A stretch of DNA of 17,232 nt from CAYRWM01 sp964428055 (lineage in GTDB: Bacteria > Bacillota > Clostridia > Christensenellales > Christensenellaceae). A program made the position numbers and the translations under genes. Positions 7,758 to 15,235 of the stretch are shown here, one piece after another. The notes under the pieces are model-generated. The model was not told where the DNA came from and searched no databases. It saw nothing but the letters and a program-made list of their open reading frames with translations. The stretch is from the NCBI GenBank assembly GCA_964428055.1, contig CAYRWM010000034.1:1-17232 (forward strand), read 5' to 3'. Each line of letters opens with the position of its first letter. Position 1 is the first letter of the stretch.

Positions 7758-7792
7758 CTTTTTTGGATATTAATATATTTGGGGGTATTCCA

Positions 7793-9145
7793 ATGTCTAA
7801 GTATTTCGGAACCGACGGCTTCAGAGGCGAAGCGAACAAGGGACTCACGGTGCAGCATGCTTTCAAGATAGGAAGATATCTCGGATACTACTACAGCAAG
7901 CAGCATAAATGCACGGTGGCCATCGGCAAAGACACAAGACGCTCGAGCTACATGTTCGAATGTGCACTTTCAGCGGGCCTGACCGCTTCCGGTGCCGACG
8001 CTTATCTGCTCCACGTCACGACGACTCCTTCCGTTTCGTACGTGGTCAGGACCGAAGGTTTCGACTGCGGCATAATGATATCCGCTTCACACAACCCCTT
8101 CTATGACAACGGAATAAAGCTCATAAACTGCGACGGCGAAAAAATGGAGGAAGAGCTCCTCGATGAGATCGAAAAGTACATCGACGGCGAGATCCCCGAG
8201 GTTCCGCTCGCCGAGCGCGAAGCCATAGGCAGAACTATCGATCACTCAGCCGGCAGAAACAGATACATCGGATACCTGATATCCCTCGCCACCAGATCAT
8301 ATAAAGGCATGAAGGTCGGCCTGGACTGTGCCAACGGTTCCACATGGATGATAGCGAAGAGCGTGTTCGATGCTCTGGGGGCACAGACATATGTCATAAA
8401 CAATTCCCCTGACGGGATGAATATAAACACTGACTGCGGATCCACTCATATAGAGCACCTGCAGAAATTCGTAAAAGACAATAACCTGGACGTCGGTTTC
8501 GCGTTTGACGGAGACGCCGACAGATGTCTCGCTGTCGACGAGAACGGAAACGTCGTGAACGGCGACCACATCATATACCTTTACGCGAAATACATGAAGG
8601 ACGGCGGAAGACTTGAGAACAACACCGTCGTCACAACGATAATGTCCAACATGGGTCTGTACAAGGCTCTCGACGAGGTCGGCATCAACTATGAAAAGAC
8701 CGCCGTCGGCGATAAGTACGTATATGAGAACATGCGCGAGCACGGTCACCTGATCGGCGGCGAGCAGTCGGGACACATAATATTCCTGAAATACGCAAAC
8801 ACGGGCGACGGAGTCCTGACAGCAATAAAGATCATGCAGGCAATGCTCAGCCAGAAGATGCCTCTTTCCAAACTGGCCGAACCGGTAAGGATGTACCCGC
8901 AGGTATTAAAGAACGTGGAAGTCACGGACAAGGCTACCGTCCTTAACGATGAGGGAATAAAGGCAGCCGTCGCACAGGCTGAAGCCGATCTCGCGGGCGA
9001 CGGAAGAGTACTCCTGAGAGCAAGCGGAACTGAACCCGTACTTCGAGTCATGAGCGAAGCGACTGAGGACGCTCTTGCCGAGAAGGCCGTTGACTTCATA
9101 ATCGATGAGATGAAGAAGAGAGACTTCGTAGTAAAAGTAAGATAG
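7793..9145 (+). CDS. glmM: Phosphoglucosamine mutase
   Basis: This cytoplasmic enzyme converts glucosamine-6-phosphate to glucosamine-1-phosphate, directly after GlmS. The 450-residue length is normal. The N-terminal YFGTDGFRGEAN is diagnostic. The phospho-serine is S99 in ISASHNP, the Mg loop is DGDADR (239-244), the sugar-binding loop is GGEQSGH, and the C-terminal phosphate-binding loop is RASGTEP. The start ATG at 7793 follows GGGGG by seven bases; an upstream in-frame codon at 7736 lies within the promoter and is rejected. It is a single gene with its own promoter and terminator. Clustering with glmS in divergent orientation allows joint control of amino-sugar supply. Confidence 0.97.
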   Translation: MSKYFGTDGFRGEANKGLTVQHAFKIGRYLGYYYSKQHKCTVAIGKDTRRSSYMFECALSAGLTASGADAYLLHVTTTPSVSYVVRTEGFDCGIMISASHNPFYDNGIKLINCDGEKMEEELLDEIEKYIDGEIPEVPLAEREAIGRTIDHSAGRNRYIGYLISLATRSYKGMKVGLDCANGSTWMIAKSVFDALGAQTYVINNSPDGMNINTDCGSTHIEHLQKFVKDNNLDVGFAFDGDADRCLAVDENGNVVNGDHIIYLYAKYMKDGGRLENNTVVTTIMSNMGLYKALDEVGINYEKTAVGDKYVYENMREHGHLIGGEQSGHIIFLKYANTGDGVLTAIKIMQAMLSQKMPLSKLAEPVRMYPQVLKNVEVTDKATVLNDEGIKAAVAQAEADLAGDGRVLLRASGTEPVLRVMSEATEDALAEKAVDFIIDEMKKRDFVVKVR

Positions 9146-9156
9146 AAAAGAAAAGC

Positions 9157-9190
9157 AAAGACCGCGGGTCAAGAACCCGCGGTCTTTTTT
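9157..9190. terminator. Terminator between glmM and lipoprotein gene
   Basis: A perfect 13-bp stem (9157-9169 with 9175-9187) closes a 5-base loop and is followed on the plus strand by a T run. On the minus strand it is followed by GCTTTTCTTTTC, so it probably also ends the opposing lipoprotein transcript. Confidence 0.9.
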
Positions 9191-9210
9191 ATTGTTTCTT
9201 ATTATTCAGA

Positions 9211-9885
9211 TCAGGGAACATATACCTGATTCACAACGAAAAGATAATCTCCCATATATGTGCATTCAACGAGCATAGTGCCGTCGTAAGTCTCGTTCAG
9301 TATGTCTATGAACTGCTCGCACGGCACCGTCTTGTTTGCAAGATCCGTTTCATAATCGACTACATTGAATACAGTATTGTCCGTATAAGCATAGAACTCC
9401 ATGAATTCCTCGTTCGGGATAACGACCTCATAGTCATCATCAAATTCAGCATCCTGGAGACCGTACTGCTCAATTAAGTCCGTATCGTCAGGATTTACCC
9501 ATACGACCTGTCTCAACTCAAATACTTCTTTGTCGTTCTCGGGTCTCACATACTTTATCTCAAAAAGATCGGTATAGGTATCGTAATCGTCACCTGTTTC
9601 AAGTCCGTCATCATCGGGTACCACGGCATCTTCGCCGTCCAGGGGCTCTTCAATGGCACCTTCGTCCAGATCGCCCGGTTCGCTCTCACTCGGAACAGCC
9701 GCATCGGCATCTTCCTTAAGGCTGTCAAGAAGCTCCTGCAGATCGCTCTCGGAACTCTCCGCATCCAGGTTTCCCTGCGCCTGATTCAGCGCATCCGTTA
9801 TCTGATCGTTTATGGTCTGAGACGAGCATGCGCACATTGCTACCGCAAACACTGCGACCAGCGCTATAAGAAGTATCTTTCTCAT
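9211..9885 (-). CDS. Acidic lipoprotein of unknown function
   Basis: This is a 224-residue predicted lipoprotein with MRKILL, a hydrophobic stretch and a lipobox-like AMCACSS, where either cysteine could be lipidated. The mature N-terminal half is rich in Asp, Glu and Ser and looks like a flexible acidic linker. The C-terminal half (about 110 onward) looks folded, with alternating hydrophobic and acidic residues and little Lys, ending YLFVVNQVYVP. No family is recognised. The start is placed at 9885 because GGAGG lies 9 bases before that ATG; the in-frame ATG at 9912 sits about at the transcription start and would bury the ribosome site in the gene. It has its own promoter and shares the 9157-9190 terminator. 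Confidence 0.75.
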   Translation of the reverse strand: MRKILLIALVAVFAVAMCACSSQTINDQITDALNQAQGNLDAESSESDLQELLDSLKEDADAAVPSESEPGDLDEGAIEEPLDGEDAVVPDDDGLETGDDYDTYTDLFEIKYVRPENDKEVFELRQVVWVNPDDTDLIEQYGLQDAEFDDDYEVVIPNEEFMEFYAYTDNTVFNVVDYETDLANKTVPCEQFIDILNETYDGTMLVECTYMGDYLFVVNQVYVP

Positions 9886-9919
9886 AAAAACAATTCCTCC
9901 AAACCTCTTCATGGGTTAT

Positions 9920-9947
9920 ATTATACTCCGGTCATGCAGAATAGCAA
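9920..9947 (-). promoter_or_regulatory. Promoter of the acidic lipoprotein gene
   Basis: On the minus strand TTGCTA (9942-9947) and a perfect TATAAT (9920-9925) are 16 bases apart, in the gap just after trxB. The start near 9913 supports the downstream ATG (9885). No terminator separates trxB from this promoter, so read-through is also possible. Confidence 0.55.
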
Positions 9948-9953
9948 AACCGT

Positions 9954-10868
9954 CTATCTCCCGTTTAAGTATTCCAGCGCCGACGTTACGGCATTGGCTC
10001 CGTCCGCTGTCGCCGTCACGATCTGCCTGAGCGCCTTTTTCCTTATATCCCCTGCGGCATACACGCCGGGGACTCCCGTCGCGCAGGACTCGTCCGCTAT
10101 TATAAAACCTTTATCGTCGGTTTTAACCCCGTCGGGCTTAACGGCCGAATTGCCCGCTGCTCCCGCCGCTATGAACACGCCGGTGACGCTCAGCGTCTCT
10201 TTTTCTCCGGTATCCTTATTCTTGACGGCAAGGCTGTTTACCAATCCGTCTCCCTCTATACCGTCCGCCGTATATGGGACCTTAAACTCTATATTCGCCT
10301 TTTCTTTGGCTCTTTTAATGAACACATCAAGTGCAGTGAACTTTTTTGCCGGGCTCACGAGGTATACTGTTTCCGCTATATCGGAAAGATACAGCGCGTC
10401 ATCAAAAGCAGTGTTCCCGCTGCCGATAACGGCGACATTTTTACCTTTATGGAAAAAACCGTCGCATACGGCGCAGTATGATACGCCTCTGCTCGCGTAT
10501 TCATCTTCGCCGGGTATGCCGAGTCTTCTTGCAGGAGCACCCATGGCGAGGATTACACATGCAGCCTTATACCGTCCCTTGGACGTGACTATTACGTGGT
10601 CCGGACCGTCTTTTTCAAATGCGGTGACCTGCTCGGTCCTTACATCCGTCCCGGTCTCCTTAAGCTGCGCTTTCATGGTCGCAGCTATCTGCATACCGTC
10701 AGAGCTGCTGCCGCCCGGATAGTTCTTCACATGAGGGGTGACCGCGACCTGTCCGCCTATGAACATCCTCTCGAAGAGCACGGCCTTTTTGCCGGCCCTT
10801 GACGCATACAGCGCCGCTGTAACACCAGCGGGACCTCCGCCTATAATCGCTATATCATAAATATCCAT
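9954..10868 (-). CDS. trxB: Thioredoxin reductase
   Basis: This cytoplasmic FAD enzyme uses NADPH to reduce thioredoxin. At 304 residues it has the normal length. It shows the FAD-binding GGGPAG (10-15), the redox-active CAVC (C132, C135) and the NAD(P)-binding GSGNTAFDDA (149-158). The C-terminal FAD motif is VYAAGDIRKK, followed by the usual QIVTATADGANA segment. The ATG has GGAG 8 bases upstream. It is transcribed from a promoter whose TTGCAA -35 lies at the very start of the divergent HEXXH gene. No thioredoxin gene is adjacent. Low-molecular-weight relatives such as ferredoxin-dependent flavin thioredoxin reductases are possible, but the NADPH-type signature is intact. Confidence 0.93.
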   Translation of the reverse strand: MDIYDIAIIGGGPAGVTAALYASRAGKKAVLFERMFIGGQVAVTPHVKNYPGGSSSDGMQIAATMKAQLKETGTDVRTEQVTAFEKDGPDHVIVTSKGRYKAACVILAMGAPARRLGIPGEDEYASRGVSYCAVCDGFFHKGKNVAVIGSGNTAFDDALYLSDIAETVYLVSPAKKFTALDVFIKRAKEKANIEFKVPYTADGIEGDGLVNSLAVKNKDTGEKETLSVTGVFIAAGAAGNSAVKPDGVKTDDKGFIIADESCATGVPGVYAAGDIRKKALRQIVTATADGANAVTSALEYLNGR

Positions 10869-10901
10869 ACCGGTTCTCCGTACTTAATATCTACAATCAT
10901 T

Positions 10902-10929
10902 ATCATAAAATTCCTCTCCCATATTGCAA
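10902..10929 (-). promoter_or_regulatory. Promoter of trxB
   Basis: On the minus strand TTGCAA (10924-10929) and TATGAT (10902-10907) are 16 bases apart. TTGCAA is its own reverse complement, so the same six bases could serve as -35 on the plus strand for the HEXXH gene, though the matching plus-strand -10 (TTATCT, 10947-10952) is poor. Confidence 0.45.
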
Positions 10930-10959
10930 ACAATTTTTAAAAGTGTTTATCTTTCATCT

Positions 10960-11367
10960 ATGAGGAATCCGTTTAAGACATTTTTTTCATCAATAGCTCA
11001 CGATATACGGGAGTTCGACCGCGGCAACACGGACGAGCAGAAGGTTCTGGATGCCGTGTTCTTTTCAGCGTACAGAGGAAGGAACGTCATAAAGAACCAG
11101 CTGCCCGGCACAACGTCCTTCTGTATATTCAGAACCCTTTTCATAAACGGAACGAAAAAGAAAAAGTATATGACGAATGCGGATTCCGTCCGCCACGAGT
11201 ACGGTCATTCCCTGCAGGAGGAGTACATGGGCTTCTTCAGATATCTTAAAAGGGTTGCGATCCCGTCCGTCAAAGGATACCGCAAGGGCCTTCCGACGGA
11301 AGAATACTATGCCCAGAAGTGGGAACATGACGCTGATATACTCGGAAACGTCAAAAGGTGGGACTGA
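10960..11367 (+). CDS. Small HEXXH putative metallopeptidase
   Basis: This is a 135-residue cytoplasmic protein, counted from the ATG at 10960. HEYGH (79-83) is a zinc-metallopeptidase-type motif. The later EHDAD (122-126) could give a third ligand, recalling the ExxAD of M48-like peptidases. There is no signal peptide or membrane helix, and the protein is very basic in the middle (KKKK at 66-69). The start is uncertain: there is no good ribosome site before either the ATG at 10960 or an in-frame TTG at 10924, and the ATG may be nearly leaderless. The stop codon lies in the loop of the terminator. Divergent from trxB. Peptidase activity is inferred from the motif only. Confidence 0.6.
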   Translation: MRNPFKTFFSSIAHDIREFDRGNTDEQKVLDAVFFSAYRGRNVIKNQLPGTTSFCIFRTLFINGTKKKKYMTNADSVRHEYGHSLQEEYMGFFRYLKRVAIPSVKGYRKGLPTEEYYAQKWEHDADILGNVKRWD

Positions 11368-11380
11368 CCCGCCTTTTTTT
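11353..11380 (+). terminator. Terminator overlapping the HEXXH gene stop
   Basis: A 10-bp stem AAAAGGTGGG/CCCGCCTTTT (one T-G pair) is followed by a T run to 11380. The 5-base loop ACTGA contains the TGA stop codon, so the left arm is coding sequence for the last residues. Confidence 0.8.
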
Positions 11381-11388
11381 GTTATAAT
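11360..11388 (+). promoter_or_regulatory. Possible promoter of the flavin oxidoreductase
   Basis: A perfect TATAAT lies at 11383-11388. Seventeen bases upstream is a weak -35, GGGACT (11360-11365), which falls within the preceding terminator. The -10 is good and the -35 poor, so an activator or another start may be involved. Confidence 0.35.
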
Positions 11389-11443
11389 CGATATATAAAT
11401 ATCCTGTTTTCATTCTTATATAAAACTTCATACGGAGGATGCT

Positions 11444-13363
11444 ATGGAATACAGATATCTTACAAAACCGTTTAAGCTTAAGAACAAGATCTTAAGGAAC
11501 AGTATGGTCATGCCGCCGATGGAAGTGAGACTGTCCAATCCCGACGGAAGCGCCACGGACAAGATGTGCGCATACTACGCCGCACGCGCAAGAGGCGGCG
11601 TCGGCATGATAATAGTCGAAAACACTTTCGTGGACACAAAAGCGAGCAGATCCTCTCTGGTATCATCCGGTCTTTACAGTGATCATATGATAGCGAGCAA
11701 ATATAATCTAGCCGAAGCCATAAAGGAGAACGGCGCCGTTGCGATAATACAGTTAAGTCACGGCGGCAGACAGGCCAACCCCAATGCAACAGGCATACAG
11801 TGCGTAGGTCCGTCCGCTATCCCGAGCGGGGCAGTCGGCAGGATGCCGCATGCATTAACGATAGAAGAGATACATGACATAGAAGACTCGTTCGCCATGG
11901 CAGCCAGAAGAGCGAAGATGGCCGGATTCGACGGCATTGAACTCCACTGTGCCCACGGGTATCTGCTAAGTTCTTTCATATCGCCGGCATCCAACAAAAG
12001 GGATGACATGTACGGCGGAACAAAAGAAAACAGGTGGAGATTCCCGAAAGAGACTCTCGAAAAGATCAGAGCGATGACAGGCGATGATTTCATAGTAGGT
12101 ATGAGGGTTAACGGCGACGACTACCTCCCGGACGGTCTTAAGATAGACGAGTGCTGTGAGTACGTGAAGTCTGTCCAGCATCTGATAGACTACGTAAATG
12201 TGTCAGCCGCTTTCTATGAAGCCATGGAATACCAGATCGCGCCTCTGTATATGCCTCAGGCACCTATAGCGCACCTTGCCGAAAGGATGAAGGGAGCCGT
12301 GGACATCCCGGTCATAGCCGTTAATGCCCTAACCCCGGATCTCGGCGAAAAGATACTCGAGGAAGGCAAGGCTGACCTTATCGCGTTCGGCAGATCTCTC
12401 ATAGCCGATCCTGAACTCCCGAAAAAAGTTATCGAAGGAAGAGACGAGGACATACGCCCCTGCTGCAGAGGCAATGAAGGGTGCATTTCACTGTTCTTCG
12501 ACGGATGTCCCTTAAGGTGCGAAGTAAACGGAAGAGCCGGAAGGGAAACGGAGTATGCTGAAGGCAAGGCTCAGGTGAGCAAAAAGGTCGTTATCGTAGG
12601 CGGAGGAATGGCCGGCATGGAAGCGGCAAGGCTCGCCGCCGAGAGAGGACACAGCGTGACGCTGTTTGAAAAGACGGATAAGCTGGGCGGACATTATCTG
12701 GAGGGAACCGAGCCTTCGTTCAAGCATGAAGGCAGAAACCTGATAAAATATCTGATACGCCAGATGGAAAAACTGGGAGTGGATGTACGTCTCGGAGAAG
12801 AAGCTGACGCTGACAAAGTGAAAGCACTGAAACCTGACGCTGTGATAACCGCCGTGGGATCTCACTATGCCAAGCCGCCAATACCCGGAATAGAGAACGC
12901 CATGATGCCCGACACGGCGCTCATGGAGCCGGATAAGACCGGAAAGAACGTTATCGTTATAGGCGGCGGGCTCATCGGCACGGAAACGGCTTTCCACCTT
13001 GCTGAAAAAGGCAGGAATGTCACCATAGTTGAGATGCTCAGCGACATCGCCCTTTCGGAAGAAGGCATCTCAAGAGCCGCTGTGCTCACTCTTGCCGATA
13101 AGCTTAATATTAAAAAAGCCGTCAATTCAAAAGTAACATGCATAGGCAACGGGCTTATAAAGGCCGAAGGTCCGGACGGAGAGACTGAGCTTAAGGCAGA
13201 TACGATAATATGCGCCACGGGCCTTATCGCGAATGATGAGCTGAGAGATTCTTTCAGCGGACTTGCGGAAAAGACCTACAATATAGGCGACTGCGTTAAA
13301 GGCAGAAAGATATTTGAATGCACGGCTGAAGCCTGGCACGCAGTATACGATCTGGAAAAGTAG
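11444..13363 (+). CDS. FMN/FAD/Fe-S enoate (dienoyl-CoA)-type reductase
   Basis: This 639-residue cytoplasmic enzyme belongs to the 2,4-dienoyl-CoA reductase/2-enoate reductase family. An Old-Yellow-Enzyme FMN barrel comes first (about 1-335), with HCAHGYLLSSFISP holding the likely acid Y173 and NKRDDMYGG after it. A cysteine cluster follows (C340, C341, C347, C355, C359). The C-terminal FAD/NAD(P)-binding region has GGGMAG (386-391) and GGGLIG (507-512). Such enzymes reduce activated C=C bonds of enoates, dienoyl-CoAs or bile-acid or aromatic intermediates; the substrate here is unknown. The cluster motif departs from the standard CxxCxxxC. GGAGG lies 5 bases before the ATG. It is a single gene ended by the hairpin at 13388-13421. 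Confidence 0.88.
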   Translation: MEYRYLTKPFKLKNKILRNSMVMPPMEVRLSNPDGSATDKMCAYYAARARGGVGMIIVENTFVDTKASRSSLVSSGLYSDHMIASKYNLAEAIKENGAVAIIQLSHGGRQANPNATGIQCVGPSAIPSGAVGRMPHALTIEEIHDIEDSFAMAARRAKMAGFDGIELHCAHGYLLSSFISPASNKRDDMYGGTKENRWRFPKETLEKIRAMTGDDFIVGMRVNGDDYLPDGLKIDECCEYVKSVQHLIDYVNVSAAFYEAMEYQIAPLYMPQAPIAHLAERMKGAVDIPVIAVNALTPDLGEKILEEGKADLIAFGRSLIADPELPKKVIEGRDEDIRPCCRGNEGCISLFFDGCPLRCEVNGRAGRETEYAEGKAQVSKKVVIVGGGMAGMEAARLAAERGHSVTLFEKTDKLGGHYLEGTEPSFKHEGRNLIKYLIRQMEKLGVDVRLGEEADADKVKALKPDAVITAVGSHYAKPPIPGIENAMMPDTALMEPDKTGKNVIVIGGGLIGTETAFHLAEKGRNVTIVEMLSDIALSEEGISRAAVLTLADKLNIKKAVNSKVTCIGNGLIKAEGPDGETELKADTIICATGLIANDELRDSFSGLAEKTYNIGDCVKGRKIFECTAEAWHAVYDLEK

Positions 13364-13387
13364 TCTTATTATTCTAAAGCATATAAC

Positions 13388-13421
13388 AAAAACCGCCCTT
13401 TTAATAAAGAGCGGTTTTTTT
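13388..13421. terminator. Bidirectional terminator, oxidoreductase/tRNA-Thr
   Basis: AAAAACCGC/GCGGTTTTT form a 9-bp outer stem, then a C-A mismatch, then CTTT/AAAG closing a TAAT loop. T runs follow on both strands. It separates the convergent oxidoreductase gene and tRNA gene. Confidence 0.85.
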
Positions 13422-13422
13422 G

Positions 13423-13498
13423 TGGAGCCAACGACGAGACTCGAACTCGTGACCTGCTGATTACGAATCAGCTGCGCTACCAACTGTGCCACGTTGGC
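13423..13498 (-). tRNA. tRNA-Thr (anticodon CGT)
   Basis: The 76-base gene folds as a complete cloverleaf: acceptor GCCAACG/CGTTGGC, anticodon stem GCTGA/TCAGC with loop TTCGTAA (anticodon CGT, reading ACG), and T stem ACGAG/CTCGT with loop TTCGAGT. The 3' CCA is encoded. The D stem GCAC/GCGC contains one A-C mismatch (positions 12 and 23). It is transcribed from its own promoter at 13514-13542. Confidence 0.95.
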
Positions 13499-13513
13499 TC
13501 AATCTGCCTAATC

Positions 13514-13542
13514 ATTATATCAGCAGAAATAGTTAAAATCAA
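13514..13542 (-). promoter_or_regulatory. Promoter of tRNA-Thr
   Basis: On the minus strand TTGATT (13537-13542) and a perfect TATAAT (13514-13519) are exactly 17 bases apart. The mature tRNA begins 15 bases after the -10, leaving a short 5' leader for RNase P. Confidence 0.75.
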
Positions 13543-13621
13543 CATCAAAGATGAGCATGCGCGCAAGGAAACAACCGGCCGCAATTCCATTCTTCAATCC
13601 GGAAAGTCATCCTGATTTATA

Positions 13622-14212
13622 TTATATATCCGCAACGATTCCGGGGATAGCGCTCAGAGCCGATTCAAGGATGGAATCCGCGTCAGCGCCGACAATATCG
13701 AGCCCGACTGCTTCGAGCAGTCTTACGTCCTGAATACCGTAGTAATCCTGACAGAGCGCCTTTATGTATCCGTACCCGTATTCCTCGGGTACATAATCTC
13801 CGCCGGCCGTTGTCACATAGTACAGCGTTTTTGCCATGCAGAGTCCTTCCGGGACTCCGTCTTCCGTATATCTGAAACAGATATCCACTACATTGATCTG
13901 TTCGATAAACTGCTTAAGCGAGGCCGGGAAAGAAAGATCCCAGTACGGAGTGGCGATGACTATAGTATCCGCCGCGGCAAACTTCTTCGCCGGATCAAAC
14001 ACGGGATCGTCGAAATCCTTATCGGCTATATGGCGGTCGCGCGTATTGATATAATCCTCATCGGCGACAGGAAATGAGATCTTATTAAGATCGATCTCTT
14101 CATATGGCCTGTCCAGCTCCGTGAGCAGAGCATCCGCAAGCTTTTTGGTCCTGGACTCTTTCCTGACGCATGCGTTTATAAACAGCACCGGCTTATTTGT
14201 TGTTTCACTCAT
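13622..14212 (-). CDS. Flavodoxin-fold NAD(P)H oxidoreductase
   Basis: This 196-residue cytoplasmic protein has the flavodoxin-like fold of FMN-dependent NAD(P)H quinone reductases and azoreductases. Strand 1 is VLFINACVRKESRT (9-22), with the phosphate-binding loop shaped for FMN. TPYWDLSFPASLKQFIEQI (88-106) is the characteristic second FMN loop, and TTAGGDY (134-140) is the third. These enzymes reduce quinones, azo dyes or other electrophiles by two-electron transfer. AGGGA lies about 5 bases before the ATG. It lies downstream of the isomerase gene, with a hairpin between them; no clear promoter of its own is visible, so it may depend on read-through. No clear terminator follows before the tRNA promoter. 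Confidence 0.82.
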   Translation of the reverse strand: MSETTNKPVLFINACVRKESRTKKLADALLTELDRPYEEIDLNKISFPVADEDYINTRDRHIADKDFDDPVFDPAKKFAAADTIVIATPYWDLSFPASLKQFIEQINVVDICFRYTEDGVPEGLCMAKTLYYVTTAGGDYVPEEYGYGYIKALCQDYYGIQDVRLLEAVGLDIVGADADSILESALSAIPGIVADI

Positions 14213-14235
14213 TTTTCCCTTGTCCTGTTTAATTC

Positions 14236-14265
14236 AAAAGCACAGCCGGTTACGGCCGGCTGTGC
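14236..14265 (-). terminator. Terminator of the TIM-barrel gene
   Basis: A perfect 10-bp stem GCACAGCCGG/CCGGCTGTGC (14240-14249 with 14256-14265) closes a 6-base loop. On the minus strand only four T follow, then GAATT, so termination may be partial and allow transcription into the flavodoxin-fold gene. Confidence 0.7.
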
Positions 14266-14298
14266 CTTGAGTATTAACTGATTGAAACTCCGGAAGTA

Positions 14299-15174
14299 TT
14301 ATTTGCAGAACTTCTCATTGAGTCCGTCAACGAACTTCTTGCAGTCAGCCGTAGCTTTCCATGCATCCGGCCACTCGCAGAGGTCTATTGACCACCAGTC
14401 GCCCTTGTATCCGCCCTTTTCGATTATAGCGGGGATAACTGTGTCGAAATCAACATCGCCGCCGCCGAAGGGAACGTGCGTGCTCGTGTTCTCGCCGTTG
14501 AGCGATCCGTCTGAATCGATGAGATGGATGTGAGTGATCTTTCCTGACAGCATCTCGAGGAATTCCACTATGCCGCCCTTAAGCGTGCAGCCTTCTTCGA
14601 TATGGTTTGCGCCGATGACAGAACTCATGTGGGCGTGGCAGGTGTCTACCAGTACACCGAAGTTATCTTCGCCGACGTTCTTAACCGTCTCAACAACGTA
14701 TTTGGGCTCGCTGATCATGAAGCCGGGCTCGAATTCCCATGCTACCGTTATGCCGTACTGCTGAGCCTTCTTTGCGCAGTGGATGAAGTTCTCGGTGATC
14801 TTTTCCCTGCACTGTGCATATGTGTATCCGTCGGGGATATTCGGAGTCATACCTGTATCAATACGTACGAGTCTCCAGTCCATCATATCCATGAACTCGA
14901 CAGCGCTGTCATAGTATGCCAGCCATTCGTCGCTCTGCTGAACGGAATTCGTGATGGCCCATGTGTCAGCTGCGTAATCCGCGACTTCAAGATTGTTGTC
15001 CTTAAGGAGTTTGAGAAGACCGTCTCTCTTTTCCTTTGTGTCATAGAGCTCGGGATTTGCATGCGGCTTGAAACCGCCCATGCTTATGCCGTCGAACTTA
15101 AGATCGGCAAGACCCTTGCAGAGTTCGGGCAGATCCATAGCGATAGCCCAGCTGCCAATAGAAACTTTCTTCAT
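14299..15174 (-). CDS. Sugar phosphate isomerase/epimerase-like protein
   Basis: This is a 291-residue cytoplasmic TIM barrel of the xylose-isomerase-like/AP endonuclease 2 superfamily. Likely metal ligands are E147 or E149 (WEFEPG), D177 and H180 (VDTCHAH), H217 (HIHLID) and a late acidic residue near 264-267 (SIDLCE). Members include hexulose-phosphate isomerases, inosose dehydratases, ketose epimerases and many unassigned enzymes; the substrate here cannot be named. There is no signal peptide. GGAGG lies 8 bases before the ATG. It is a single transcript from a strong promoter (15236-15264) with a candidate operator at the start site, suggesting inducible control by a sugar. Confidence 0.82.
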   Translation of the reverse strand: MKKVSIGSWAIAMDLPELCKGLADLKFDGISMGGFKPHANPELYDTKEKRDGLLKLLKDNNLEVADYAADTWAITNSVQQSDEWLAYYDSAVEFMDMMDWRLVRIDTGMTPNIPDGYTYAQCREKITENFIHCAKKAQQYGITVAWEFEPGFMISEPKYVVETVKNVGEDNFGVLVDTCHAHMSSVIGANHIEEGCTLKGGIVEFLEMLSGKITHIHLIDSDGSLNGENTSTHVPFGGGDVDFDTVIPAIIEKGGYKGDWWSIDLCEWPDAWKATADCKKFVDGLNEKFCK

Positions 15175-15216
15175 ATTCGGTTACCTCCGTTTATTCGTAT
15201 AAATGAAATGGATATA

Positions 15217-15229
15217 ATACAACTTGTAT
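15217..15229. promoter_or_regulatory. Candidate operator of the TIM-barrel gene
   Basis: ATACAA-C-TTGTAT is a perfect 13-base palindrome with one central base. It covers about +1 to +13 of the inferred transcript, a usual position for a repressor site. The half-site resembles GntR-type operators, but no regulator gene is nearby to assign. Confidence 0.45.
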
Positions 15230-15235
15230 AACTGA

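Noticed and set aside
7736..7792. Longer N-terminus for glmM
   Set aside because: The extension begins inside the TTGACT-17-TATTAT promoter and precedes a good ribosome site and the canonical MSKYFGTDGFRG start.
9886..9912. Nine-residue N-terminal extension of the acidic lipoprotein
   Set aside because: That ATG lies at about the transcription start, and the GGAGG site lies within the extension, serving the ATG at 9885.
9934..10722. Long plus-strand open frame opposite trxB (262 codons)
   Set aside because: It lies antisense to a clear thioredoxin reductase, has a low-complexity Ser/Ala/Pro-rich translation and no family match; a codon-bias shadow.
13423..13498. tRNA-Thr as an integration site for a mobile element
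   Set aside because: No duplicated tRNA 3' end, integrase or foreign-looking genes are visible on either side in this window.
13543..13621. Terminator or small RNA between the tRNA promoter and the flavodoxin-fold gene
   Set aside because: I found no hairpin with a T run on either strand.
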